Assembly: GCF_002733955.1 (NCBI RefSeq)
Contig: NZ_NVXQ01000001.1
Location: 1 to 64,000 of the forward strand
Direction: 5' to 3'
Origin: Hoeflea sp.
GTDB taxonomy: Bacteria; Pseudomonadota; Alphaproteobacteria; Rhizobiales; Rhizobiaceae
Length of the DNA: 64,000 bases
Shown: positions 49,145-56,544 of the stretch, piece after piece
Numbering within the stretch: position 1 is the stretch's first letter
Layout of the letters: the number at the start of each line of letters is the position of its first letter
The notes under the pieces: model-generated
Seen by the model: the letters and a program-made list of their open reading frames with translations, nothing else
Database searches by the model: none
What the model was told of the DNA's origin: nothing
Translations under genes and position numbers: made by a program

Positions 49145-49972
49145 ATGACAAAAATTGCGCTGTTTGGAGCCGGGGGCAAGATGGGCTACCGCCTGTCGAC
49201 CAACTTTCGCGGATCGCGCTACACGATCGCCCATGTTGAGGTCAGCCCGGCCGGCTGCGAGCGTCTCAAGACCGGGCTCGACATCGACACGGTGTCGCCC
49301 GATGAAGCGCTTAAAGGGGCGGAAGCTGTCATCCTTGCGGTGCCCGACACCCATATCGGCAAGGTGATGGCCGGCATCGAAAGCAAGCTCAAGCCCGGCA
49401 CAATGGTTATCGCGCTCGATGCGGCGGCGCCTTTTGCCGGTCACTTGTCAGACCGGCCGGACCTCACCTATTTCATCACTCACCCGTGTCACCCGCCGAT
49501 CTTCAACGATGAAACCGACATGGAGGCCAAGCGGGATCACTTCGGCGGCGTAAAGGCAAAGCAGCACATTGTCAGCGCCCTGATGCAGGGGCCTGAAGCC
49601 GATTATGCCAGGGGCGAGGAGATCGCGCAGGTGATCTGGGCGCCGGTGATGCGGTCGCATCGGGTGACTGTCGAGCAGATGGCGCTTCTCGAACCCGGAT
49701 TGTCTGAAACCGTGTGCGCGTCGCTTCTCATGGTGATGAAGGAAGCCATTGATGAAGTGGTCGACCGCGGGGTCGACCGGCAGACGGCAACCGACTTCCT
49801 GCTCGGCCATATGAATGTGCTCGGCGCGGTGATCTTCGGGGAAACCGAAGGCGTGTTTTCCGATGCCTGCAACAAGGCCATCGAGTTCGGAAAGCCTGCG
49901 CTGATGCGCGATGACTGGAAGCGGGTCTTCGAGCCTGACGAAATTGCCGCCAGCATCCAGCGCATCACATAG
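49145..49972 (+). CDS. apnO: D-apionate oxidoisomerase
   Basis: 275 residues. The NAD-binding loop ALFGAGGKMGYRL (5-17), AVILAVPDTHIGKV, and the block ITHPCHPPIFNDE (111-123) with a C-terminal all-helical dehydrogenase domain fit the family known to oxidise and rearrange D-apionate to 3-oxo-isoapionate. Other members are annotated as phosphogluconate-dehydrogenase-like. GGAG lies 9 bases before the ATG. It follows the importer genes by 125 bases and is probably on the same mRNA. With ApnL, the DUF1537 kinase and RLP it completes the apionate route. Confidence 0.8.
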   Translation: MTKIALFGAGGKMGYRLSTNFRGSRYTIAHVEVSPAGCERLKTGLDIDTVSPDEALKGAEAVILAVPDTHIGKVMAGIESKLKPGTMVIALDAAAPFAGHLSDRPDLTYFITHPCHPPIFNDETDMEAKRDHFGGVKAKQHIVSALMQGPEADYARGEEIAQVIWAPVMRSHRVTVEQMALLEPGLSETVCASLLMVMKEAIDEVVDRGVDRQTATDFLLGHMNVLGAVIFGETEGVFSDACNKAIEFGKPALMRDDWKRVFEPDEIAASIQRIT

Positions 49973-50051
49973 GCCTGTCGCGGGGGAGGGCTGATCGATG
50001 AAATGTCCCGGGAAACGGCTTGTTTGGCCCAGGGCATTTCGATAGCGCAAA

Positions 50052-50077
50052 GACCGCTGGTCAGGCCGTCAGCGGTC
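50052..50077 (-). other. Stem-loop at the end of the GntR gene
   Basis: GACCGCTG (50052-50059) pairs with CAGCGGTC (50070-50077). On the minus strand it is followed by TTTGCG, a short T-run. It may terminate the GntR transcript and, from the other side, apnO. Confidence 0.45.
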
Positions 50078-50786
50078 AGGATGCTTCATTCTGCACATAG
50101 AGCGCGCGTGACCGCTCGAGATGCTTGATCATGGCATTCTCGGCGGCGTCGGTGTCATGTCGGGCGATGCAGTCTATGATTTCTTCATGTTCGGCCAGCG
50201 TGGTGTTTTCCTTGCCGGTCCAGATCAGCATCTCGGTATGGTATTCCTTCAGCCAGCTCAGCATCGCTTCACTGAAGGCGATGTAGATCGGGTTGCCGGA
50301 AATTACCGCTATCTGGGTGTGCAAGAGCATGTCGGCTGAAATGAAAGCCTCGGCATCGCCAAGCGCCGCGCGCTGTGTCTCCACCATTTCCCGCAGCCGG
50401 GCTACGTCTTCCGGCGATGCCTTTTCCGCCGCTTCGCGCACCATGCCGCGCTCGAAGAAGATCCGGGCGTTCTTGAGATACTCAAGCGAGTCCTTCGAGG
50501 ACGCCAGCATCATCTTGGCGGTGGCGTCGACCTGGTTGATGATCGACCTGGCCGAAAGCTTGAGGACCTTCGCCCGCTCGCCATGGGAGATTGCCACCAG
50601 TCCCATGCTTGCAAGCGCTTGCATCGCTTCCCGGATCGCCGGCCGCCCGACCCCGAAACGGGCCATCAACTCGCGCTCCGACGGCATTTCGTCACCCGGT
50701 TGCAGTTCCCCGCCGGTGATCAGGCCCTTGAGCCGGTCCAGCACTTCGTCGGACAGTTTGCGTCGGATGATCGGACCGCTATGGTT
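50076..50786 (-). CDS. GntR-family regulator, NanR-like
   Basis: 236 residues from the ATG at 50786, with AGGAG 12 bases upstream. The N-terminal winged helix RKLSDEVLDRLKGLI and MPSERELMARFGVGRPAIRE closely follows NanR, including GERAKVLKLSARSII after it. The FCD domain keeps D.LLHTQIAV and the late H residues. It lies between the apionate module and the second transketolase-RLP operon. CTGGTATA sites upstream of itself and of the apionate importer suggest it controls those; sialate genes are absent here. Confidence 0.86.
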   Translation of the reverse strand, partial: NHSGPIIRRKLSDEVLDRLKGLITGGELQPGDEMPSERELMARFGVGRPAIREAMQALASMGLVAISHGERAKVLKLSARSIINQVDATAKMMLASSKDSLEYLKNARIFFERGMVREAAEKASPEDVARLREMVETQRAALGDAEAFISADMLLHTQIAVISGNPIYIAFSEAMLSWLKEYHTEMLIWTGKENTTLAEHEEIIDCIARHDTDAAENAMIKHLERSRALYVQNEAS

Positions 50787-51097
50787 CATTGCGAAAACAT
50801 TCTCCTGTCGAGCCGTGAAGGCTGGCGGGCGCGCCGGGCAAGAAGCGGCAGCCAGCAGCATCATCTTCTATCCATTCAGAATTGGTGATGAGTATACCAG
50901 AGGGCAGGGGAGATGGAAGTGCTCAGGAGCTTTTGAACAAGCTTCCGGTGCCGTCGCCTGCAGATCGGGCACATCGATGATTGTTCCCTCGGTGGCCCCC
51001 AAATCCTTTTGCCGCGAAACGAATTTTGTACATTTGCCACGAGCGTTGACATTTGTCGATTATAGAGACATTGTTGAGCCGAAACAGGGAGGCATCC
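50787..51097. promoter_or_regulatory. Divergent promoter region between NanR-like gene and transketolase-RLP operon
   Basis: 311 bases without a gene. It contains TATACCAG at 50894-50901 (CTGGTATA on the GntR strand), and close to the transketolase gene a TTGACA at 51046-51051 that overlaps the TGACATTTGTC element. A GGGAGG ribosome site ends it. Confidence 0.5.
51046..51057. promoter_or_regulatory. Candidate SorC operator overlapping a -35 box
   Basis: TTGACATTTGTC. The inner 11-mer TGACATTTGTC differs by one base from TGACTTTTGTC, which occurs (in one orientation or the other) upstream of mtnK and between the sorC-type gene and the aldolase gene. It starts 52 bases upstream of the GTG. Confidence 0.5.
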
Positions 51098-52027
51098 GTG
51101 CGCAACGAACGTTCAACAGAAGACATCGCGATGGGGATTCGCAGACGGGTGTTCGAACACTCGATGCGCAACAATGGCGGCTATCTCAGTCAGGCCTGTT
51201 CGGCGGCCGAGCAATTGGCATTTCTGTACAATGAGGGCCTCAATCTCGGCGAGCCCGTCTTGCCCGCCGTTCCCAAACCCTTTGCCGGTGTGCCCTCAGC
51301 GGACAACCCGGACTATGTCACCGGTGCGGGCTACAACGGTCCGTTCGAGCCGCAATATGACCGCCTCTTCATCGCGCCCGCGCACTACGCGCTGGTCGCC
51401 TATGCGACGCTGATCGAAACCGGCCGCATGGATGCCGAAGGTCTCGAAATGTTCAACAAGGACGGCTCGTCGGTCGAGATGATCGGTGCGGAACATTCGC
51501 CCGGCATGGAAGTGCACAACGGAACGCTGGGCATAGGCCTGTCGACCGGCGCCGGCCTCGCCTGGGGCCGCAAGCGCCGCGGCGAAAAAGGCCAGACCTG
51601 CGTGTTCATGTCCGATGGCGAAGTCCAGGAAGGCCAGACCTGGGAAGCGGTCCAGGCAGCCGCCCATCACGGCATCGACAATCTCTGGGCGCTGATGGAT
51701 GTCAATGATCAGCAGTGTGACGGCGCGATGGATTCGGTCATGGAAGTCCGCGACATCGCCGCCAAGTTCCGCGCCTTTGGCGCGGTCTGCGTCGAGATCG
51801 ACGCCCATGACCTCGACGCCATGCGCCAGGCCAAGGCCGAGCCGCATGAAGGCCAGCCGCTGATCATTTTGGCGCGGTCATCTCCGACGCAAGGCATGAG
51901 CTTCCTGCAGAAACGCTTCCCCCGCCTGCATTATGTGCGCTTCAAATCCGAAGAGGAGCGGGCAGAGATGAACATTTCGATTGCCGCGGAACTCGGCATC
52001 GACCCAATCGAACTGGAGACGCACTGA
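51098..52027 (+). CDS. Second split transketolase, N-terminal (ThDP) subunit, divergent
   Basis: 309 residues from a GTG at 51098 with GGGAGG just upstream; a TTG 15 codons earlier has no ribosome site. ThDP motif SDGEVQEG (172-179) to MDVNDQQ about 30 residues on. Family regions are present but altered: GGYLSQACSAAEQLAFLY for the usual GHPGG/LS..AEIL block, IAPAHYALVAY for SKGHAS..LY, and GAEHSPGMEVHNGTLGIGL for the NGHP..PG.E..TGPLG block. So it binds ThDP but probably a donor other than a normal ketose phosphate. Operon with the C-subunit (1-base overlap) and an RLP. Confidence 0.82.
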   Translation: MRNERSTEDIAMGIRRRVFEHSMRNNGGYLSQACSAAEQLAFLYNEGLNLGEPVLPAVPKPFAGVPSADNPDYVTGAGYNGPFEPQYDRLFIAPAHYALVAYATLIETGRMDAEGLEMFNKDGSSVEMIGAEHSPGMEVHNGTLGIGLSTGAGLAWGRKRRGEKGQTCVFMSDGEVQEGQTWEAVQAAAHHGIDNLWALMDVNDQQCDGAMDSVMEVRDIAAKFRAFGAVCVEIDAHDLDAMRQAKAEPHEGQPLIILARSSPTQGMSFLQKRFPRLHYVRFKSEEERAEMNISIAAELGIDPIELETH

Positions 52028-53031
52028 TGGTTGAGATGGTCAGTCGCCCTTATGCCTCCGCATTCGAGGCCTTTGCGGTCAAGAATCCCGACGTCCTGTG
52101 CCTGTCAGCCGATCTGACCTCGTCCTGCGAGATCGACGGCTTCCGTGACCGGCACCCGGACCAGTTCCTCTCGCTCGGCATGGCCGAGCAGAACATGATG
52201 AGCTTTGCCGGCGGCCTCGGCCTTGCCGGTTACCGGCCGTTCCTGCATTCCTTCGGCGTGTTTCTCTATCGCCGTCCCTATGACCAGTTGATGGCTTCGG
52301 TCGCCTATCCGCGCCGCAAGGTTCGGCTCATGGGCTTTCTGCCCGGCATCACCACGCCCGGCGGCATGACCCACCAGGCAATCGAGGACATCGCGGTGAT
52401 GCGCTCGATCCCCAACATGTCGATCCTTGAGACCGGCGACGCCACAGAAGTCGAAAGCATCTGCGAGGCTGCCGATTCCATCGACGGTCCGGTCTATTGC
52501 CGGGTGCTGCGCGGCTCTGTGCCGCGGTTGTTCGATACCCCGATCAAGGTTGGCGAAATGCGCGAACTGGCCGGCGGCGACGATGTGCTGGTTGTCACCA
52601 CTGGTATTGCCACCGAAGAAGCGCTCCGCGCCCGCGACGCGCTCTCCAATGCCGGGGTTTCGATCCGCCATCTGCACATTCACACCATCAAGCCCTTCAA
52701 CGAACAGGCGCTGCTCGACCATATCGGCTCGGTGAACAAGGGCGTCGTGGTACTCGAAAACCATGTCATCGCCGGTGGCGTCGGCTCGCTGGTCGCCGAG
52801 ATCATGGCCGACAACGGGGTCGGCAAGCCGCTGGTGCGGCTCGGCCTCAAGGACACCTACGCCCATGGCGGCTCGCGCGGCTACCTGATGAAGCATTATG
52901 GGCTCGACGCCGGCGCTTTGGTGCGCGGTATCGAACGTGTCATGGGTATCGAGACCGGCATCGACGAGGAAGCTCTCGCCACTGCGCGCGTGGATGCGGT
53001 GCACTCCGCGGTCAAGGCCGAGGCTCTGTAG
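52027..53031 (+). CDS. Second split transketolase, C-terminal subunit
   Basis: 334 residues. Proton-relay Glu54 in MAEQNMMSFAGG, then HSFGVFLYRRPYDQL, GMTHQAIEDIAVM and the C-terminal domain with LHIHTIKPFN. GFLPGITTPGGM replaces the usual active-site GI..GE.G loop. It completes the ThDP active site with the preceding subunit. The RLP gene starts two bases after its stop, so a common transcript and common substrate pathway are strongly suggested. Confidence 0.83.
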   Translation: MVEMVSRPYASAFEAFAVKNPDVLCLSADLTSSCEIDGFRDRHPDQFLSLGMAEQNMMSFAGGLGLAGYRPFLHSFGVFLYRRPYDQLMASVAYPRRKVRLMGFLPGITTPGGMTHQAIEDIAVMRSIPNMSILETGDATEVESICEAADSIDGPVYCRVLRGSVPRLFDTPIKVGEMRELAGGDDVLVVTTGIATEEALRARDALSNAGVSIRHLHIHTIKPFNEQALLDHIGSVNKGVVVLENHVIAGGVGSLVAEIMADNGVGKPLVRLGLKDTYAHGGSRGYLMKHYGLDAGALVRGIERVMGIETGIDEEALATARVDAVHSAVKAEAL

Positions 53032-53033
53032 GG

Positions 53034-54167
53034 ATGGCGGAAGATACCAGGTTTCGCGTCCGCTACCGGCTGCTTGCCGACAATCCGCAGGACGCCGATC
53101 AGCGGGCCCTTGGCATTGCGCTTGAACAGACGGTCGAGATCCCCGGTGACATCGTGCCTGTGGGCTACATCGCCGATGAGATCGTCGGCCAGATCGAAAG
53201 CGTCAGCCAAGTCTCCGGCAATGCCTATGAGACGGTGATTTACTACAGTCCCGACAGTGCCGGTGACGAGGTCATCCAGCTGATCAACGTGATCTTTGGC
53301 AATTCCTCGATCCAGCAGAACATCCGGGTCGTGGGTTTTGAACCGGGAGCTGTGATCCGTGAGCGCTTTGCCGGACCACGCTTCGGCATCGAAGGCGTGC
53401 GCGCCCGTTCGGGGCGGGCAAGGGGCGGATTGATTTCGCCGGTGATCAAGCCGCAGGGATCGAGCGTCAAGCAGCTGGCTGAAATTGCTCATCGCTGTAC
53501 GCTCGGCGGCGCCGACATCATCAAGGATGACCACGGTCTGGCCAATCAGAAGATGGCGCCGTTCGCAGACCGGGTGAAGGCGGTCAGCGAAGCGGTGGCC
53601 GACGCCAATGCGAAGTCCGGCAACACCGCGCTCTACTTCGTCAACGTGACCGGTCACACAGGTTCGCCGGTGGACGAGGCCTTCAAGGCCAAGGAAGCCG
53701 GCGCCGGTGGCGTGTTGCTGATGCCCGGCCTGATGGGCTTCGGTGTGGTGCAGGCGCTGTCACGCGATCCCTCCTTCGATCTGCCGATCATGACCCATCC
53801 GAGCTTCACCGGTCCCTATGTGCTCACACCCGAGACCGGCGTGTCCCACGCGCTGATGTATGGTGTGTTCCAGCGTCTGGCCGGTTCCGACATTTCGGTG
53901 TTTCCCAATGTCGGTGGCCGGTTCGGTTTCAGCGTTGAGGAGTGCCTCTCCATCGCAGCCGCCTGCCGCGATCCCGATGGAATCGGACGCGCGATGATGC
54001 CGAGCCCTGGCGGCGGCATGAGTGTCGAACGAGCCGGCGACATGGTCTCGATGTATGGCGAAGACGTGGTCTTCCTGCTCGGAGGCAGCCTGTTGCGTGC
54101 GGGCGATGGCATTGGCGATGCAGTCCGCGCCATGCGCGACGCCGTCGACACGGCAACGGCCGATTGA
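53034..54167 (+). CDS. RuBisCO-like protein, probable 5-methylthioribulose-1-phosphate isomerase type
   Basis: 377 residues from the ATG at 53034. Active-site equivalents are Lys139 (VIKPQG), Lys164 and Asp166 in IIKDDHGLAN, His255 in MTHPSFTG, GGGM (326-329) and GG (350-351). The RuBisCO Glu of the KDDE motif is His167, which to my knowledge marks the RLP branch that isomerises 5-methylthioribulose 1-phosphate to 1-methylthio-xylulose 5-phosphate (Rhodospirillum rubrum type). mtnK and mtnA, which make exactly that substrate, lie 4 kb away. It is clearly different from the first RLP at 40-41 kb (KDDEL). Not a CO2-fixing enzyme. Confidence 0.82.
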   Translation: MAEDTRFRVRYRLLADNPQDADQRALGIALEQTVEIPGDIVPVGYIADEIVGQIESVSQVSGNAYETVIYYSPDSAGDEVIQLINVIFGNSSIQQNIRVVGFEPGAVIRERFAGPRFGIEGVRARSGRARGGLISPVIKPQGSSVKQLAEIAHRCTLGGADIIKDDHGLANQKMAPFADRVKAVSEAVADANAKSGNTALYFVNVTGHTGSPVDEAFKAKEAGAGGVLLMPGLMGFGVVQALSRDPSFDLPIMTHPSFTGPYVLTPETGVSHALMYGVFQRLAGSDISVFPNVGGRFGFSVEECLSIAAACRDPDGIGRAMMPSPGGGMSVERAGDMVSMYGEDVVFLLGGSLLRAGDGIGDAVRAMRDAVDTATAD

Positions 54168-54170
54168 TTT

Positions 54171-54240
54171 AAGCGTGTTCCGAAAAGTGGGAACCGGTTT
54201 TTCCCAGAAAACACGTAGCAAAACGAAAAATCTAAAGCTC
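54171..54240. repeat. Rhizobial intergenic palindromic repeat element
   Basis: The stretch GCGTGTTCCGAAAAGTGGGA, then an ACCGG centre, TTTTTCCC and AAAACAC, resembles the widespread intergenic mosaic element of Rhizobiaceae and Phyllobacteriaceae. Arms GTGTT/AACAC and GGGAA/TTCCC can fold. It lies between convergent transcripts, the usual location. It is the best taxonomic clue in non-coding DNA here. Confidence 0.6.
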
Positions 54241-54258
54241 TGTCCCTGGAGACCTTGG

Positions 54259-54286
54259 GGCCGGTCGAAAGACCGGCCTCTTTTTT
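54259..54286 (+). terminator. Rho-independent terminator of the transketolase-RLP operon
   Basis: GGCCGGTC (54259-54266) and GACCGGCC (54271-54278) form a perfect stem with a GAAA loop, followed by TCTTTTTT. Confidence 0.88.
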
Positions 54287-54321
54287 CATGTGTCTGCTTT
54301 GGCGGGGCGGCAATGCCGCCA

Positions 54322-54352
54322 ATAAAAAAGGCCGCATCCGAAGATGCGGCCT
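54322..54352 (-). terminator. Rho-independent terminator of the third sugar importer operon
   Basis: AGGCCGCATC (54329-54338) pairs with GATGCGGCCT (54343-54352). On the minus strand it is followed by TTTTTTATT. It lies 27 bases after the binding-protein stop. Confidence 0.88.
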
Positions 54353-54379
54353 ATAATTACCCCGGGAGGGATGTTGGGT

Positions 54380-55435
54380 TCAGCGTGCCGGCAGCGGCAT
54401 CCAGTCTGCCATGGCGACGTCGGCATGGGCGAACTGGGGCATGTTGGCCGACAGCTCGTCCATGTTCTTGATGTCGTTTTCAACCAGGAAGTCCTGCGTG
54501 ATCAGGGTCGGCGGCACCACCACCTGAGCGTCGACCTCGGCACCGGTCAGCATCAGAGCCAGAGCGCGAACGGAAACTTCACCGACCACGGCCGGGTTGG
54601 TGGCAACCGTTGCGGCCCAGGCGCTGCCAGGCTCGCGCATGGCCGAGATGTCGGCGGTCGAGACGTCAGCCGAATAGATCTTCACGTCCTGTGACAGGCC
54701 GGCCTCGTCAACGGCAATCTTCACGCCCTTGGCGAATTCGTCGAAGGGAGCAAAGAACACCGAGATGTCCGGGTTTGCCTGCAGGACGGAACGGGCCTGG
54801 TTGGCATTGGAGTTGGCGATCGGGTTGTCGAGCGTGCCCATCTGCGCGGCTTCGATGATTCCCGGATTGGCTTCCTTGACCTCTTCCCAGGCGACATGGC
54901 GACGGTCGAGCGGCGCAATGCCGGGCACGTAAACGTAGCCGGCCTTCCACTCGGTGCCATTGTCCTTGATCGCCTGTTCCAGGGCGAGCTTGCCGAGCAG
55001 GTAGTCCGACTGTTCAATCTGCGGGATCGCGTCGTTCTTGACGTCGACATCAAAGGCAACGACCTTGATGCCCGCATCGATGGCGCGCTGTGCGGCTTCC
55101 TGCATGGATTCGGTCAGGCCGTGCTGGATGATGATGCCGTCGACACCAAGTGCAATCGCCTGATCGACCATGTCGGCCTGCAGCGCTGCATCCTGGCGGC
55201 TGTCGAGAACCCGAAGGTCGACGCCGAGCGCTTCCGCCTGCTTTTCAACGCCCGACAGATAGGCCTGGAAGAAGTCGCCGGTGGAGAGATAGCGCACCAG
55301 CGCGATTTTCACGTCGCCGGGATTGTCGAGCGGCGCGGGCATGTCTGCGGCCTGCGCCAAGCCTGCGGGAAGGGTGACGGCTGCGGCCGCCAGGCCCGCG
55401 AACAGGGCAAGTGCTTTTCTGCGTAAGATTTTCAT
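54380..55435 (-). CDS. Periplasmic sugar-binding protein (third importer)
   Basis: 351 residues. Signal peptide of about 29 residues ending LAQA-ADMP, then a ribose-type binding fold with IALVRYLSTGDFFQAYLSGVE, GVDGIIIQHGLTESM, VVAFDVDVKND and VFFAPFDEFAKG. GGAGG precedes the ATG. Unlike the other importers here, the binding-protein gene is last, after ATPase and permease. Divergence from mtnK suggests methylthioribose, 5-deoxyribose or a related nucleoside sugar as ligand. Confidence 0.85.
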   Translation of the reverse strand: MKILRRKALALFAGLAAAAVTLPAGLAQAADMPAPLDNPGDVKIALVRYLSTGDFFQAYLSGVEKQAEALGVDLRVLDSRQDAALQADMVDQAIALGVDGIIIQHGLTESMQEAAQRAIDAGIKVVAFDVDVKNDAIPQIEQSDYLLGKLALEQAIKDNGTEWKAGYVYVPGIAPLDRRHVAWEEVKEANPGIIEAAQMGTLDNPIANSNANQARSVLQANPDISVFFAPFDEFAKGVKIAVDEAGLSQDVKIYSADVSTADISAMREPGSAWAATVATNPAVVGEVSVRALALMLTGAEVDAQVVVPPTLITQDFLVENDIKNMDELSANMPQFAHADVAMADWMPLPAR

Positions 55436-55467
55436 GCTGTTTTCCTCCGTTAAATGTTTCGTCTTGC

Positions 55468-56544
55468 TTAGTGGCCGCCGGCTTTCCGGGCCGACAGCGA
55501 GAAGGTGAAGACAAGGGCGATGACCAGCACCAGGCCCTTGATGAAATCCTGGGTGTAGTAGGGCGCGTTCATCATCGTCAGGCCCTGCAGCAGGATGCCG
55601 ACGAACAGAGCGCCCATCGAGGTGCCAAAGGCATTCGGCTTGGCGGCTCCCAGGACGGCGAAACCGATCAGTGAGGCGGCAACCGCATCCAGCAGCAGGT
55701 TGGTGCCCGAGGCGATGTCGCCGCGGCCCAGCCGGGCAGCCAGCAGCATGCCGCCGATCGAGGCCAGCACACCGGAAATCACGTAGGCCATGATCTTGTA
55801 CTGGTTGACATTGGTGCCGGTCAGGCTGGCGGCGCGCTCGTTCGAGCCGATGGCATACATCAGCCGGCCGTGACGGGTCAGCTCAAGAAACACCCAGACC
55901 AGGAAACCGATCACGACGAGGAAGATCACCGGCGCCGGCAACAGGTTTTCGAGCATGAAATCGAAGCGGTGACGCCCAAGCTGCAGGAACAGCGGCGAGA
56001 ACGTGCCTTCGGCGGTCGAGCCGTCGGGCAGCGTCATGCCCATGGCGATCGAGCGGCCCTCGGTGGGAATGCGCTGCAGCCCGACAAGCAGGAACATCAT
56101 GCCAAGCGTCGCCAGCAGGTCGGGAACCTTGGTCTTGACGATCAGCAACCCGTTGATCAGGCCGATGAACGCACCCATGGCCAGGCAGGCGATGATGGCG
56201 ACGAAGGCCGGCTGCTCCAGCACAACCATCATGTAGGCGGCCAGCATCATCGACGAGGTGGCCACCGAGCCGATCGAAAGGTCGAAACCGCCCACCACCA
56301 GCGTACAGGTAACACCCAGCGCCAAAATGCCCGTGATCGCCACCGACTGGAAGATGAACACCGCGCTGCGCGGACCGGCAAAACCGTTGGCAAAGACCGA
56401 GAAGAAGATCACCAGCCCGACCAGAAGCGCCAGAAAACCATAGCGGATGGCGATGTCGATCAGGCCGGATGAAGCCGGTTGTGGTTTGCGTGCGCCAGGT
56501 GTGGTGCTGCCGGATGGGTCTGTCTGGTCCAGGTTCATGCTCAT
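55468..56544 (-). CDS. Sugar ABC transporter permease (third importer)
   Basis: 358 residues from the ATG at 56544, which overlaps the ATPase stop by three bases; the open frame upstream lies in the ATPase gene and is not used. The family block VVGGFDLSIGSVATSSMM, TKVPDLLATLGMMF and about nine membrane segments are visible. A polar, Ser/Pro-rich N-terminus of about 25 residues precedes them. Confidence 0.88.
   Translation of the reverse strand: MSMNLDQTDPSGSTTPGARKPQPASSGLIDIAIRYGFLALLVGLVIFFSVFANGFAGPRSAVFIFQSVAITGILALGVTCTLVVGGFDLSIGSVATSSMMLAAYMMVVLEQPAFVAIIACLAMGAFIGLINGLLIVKTKVPDLLATLGMMFLLVGLQRIPTEGRSIAMGMTLPDGSTAEGTFSPLFLQLGRHRFDFMLENLLPAPVIFLVVIGFLVWVFLELTRHGRLMYAIGSNERAASLTGTNVNQYKIMAYVISGVLASIGGMLLAARLGRGDIASGTNLLLDAVAASLIGFAVLGAAKPNAFGTSMGALFVGILLQGLTMMNAPYYTQDFIKGLVLVIALVFTFSLSARKAGGH

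Noticed and set aside
50076-50786. Sialic acid (nan) locus because of the NanR-like regulator
   Set aside because: No sialate lyase, kinase or epimerase; the DHDPS-family gene 47 kb away sits with sugar-acid genes.
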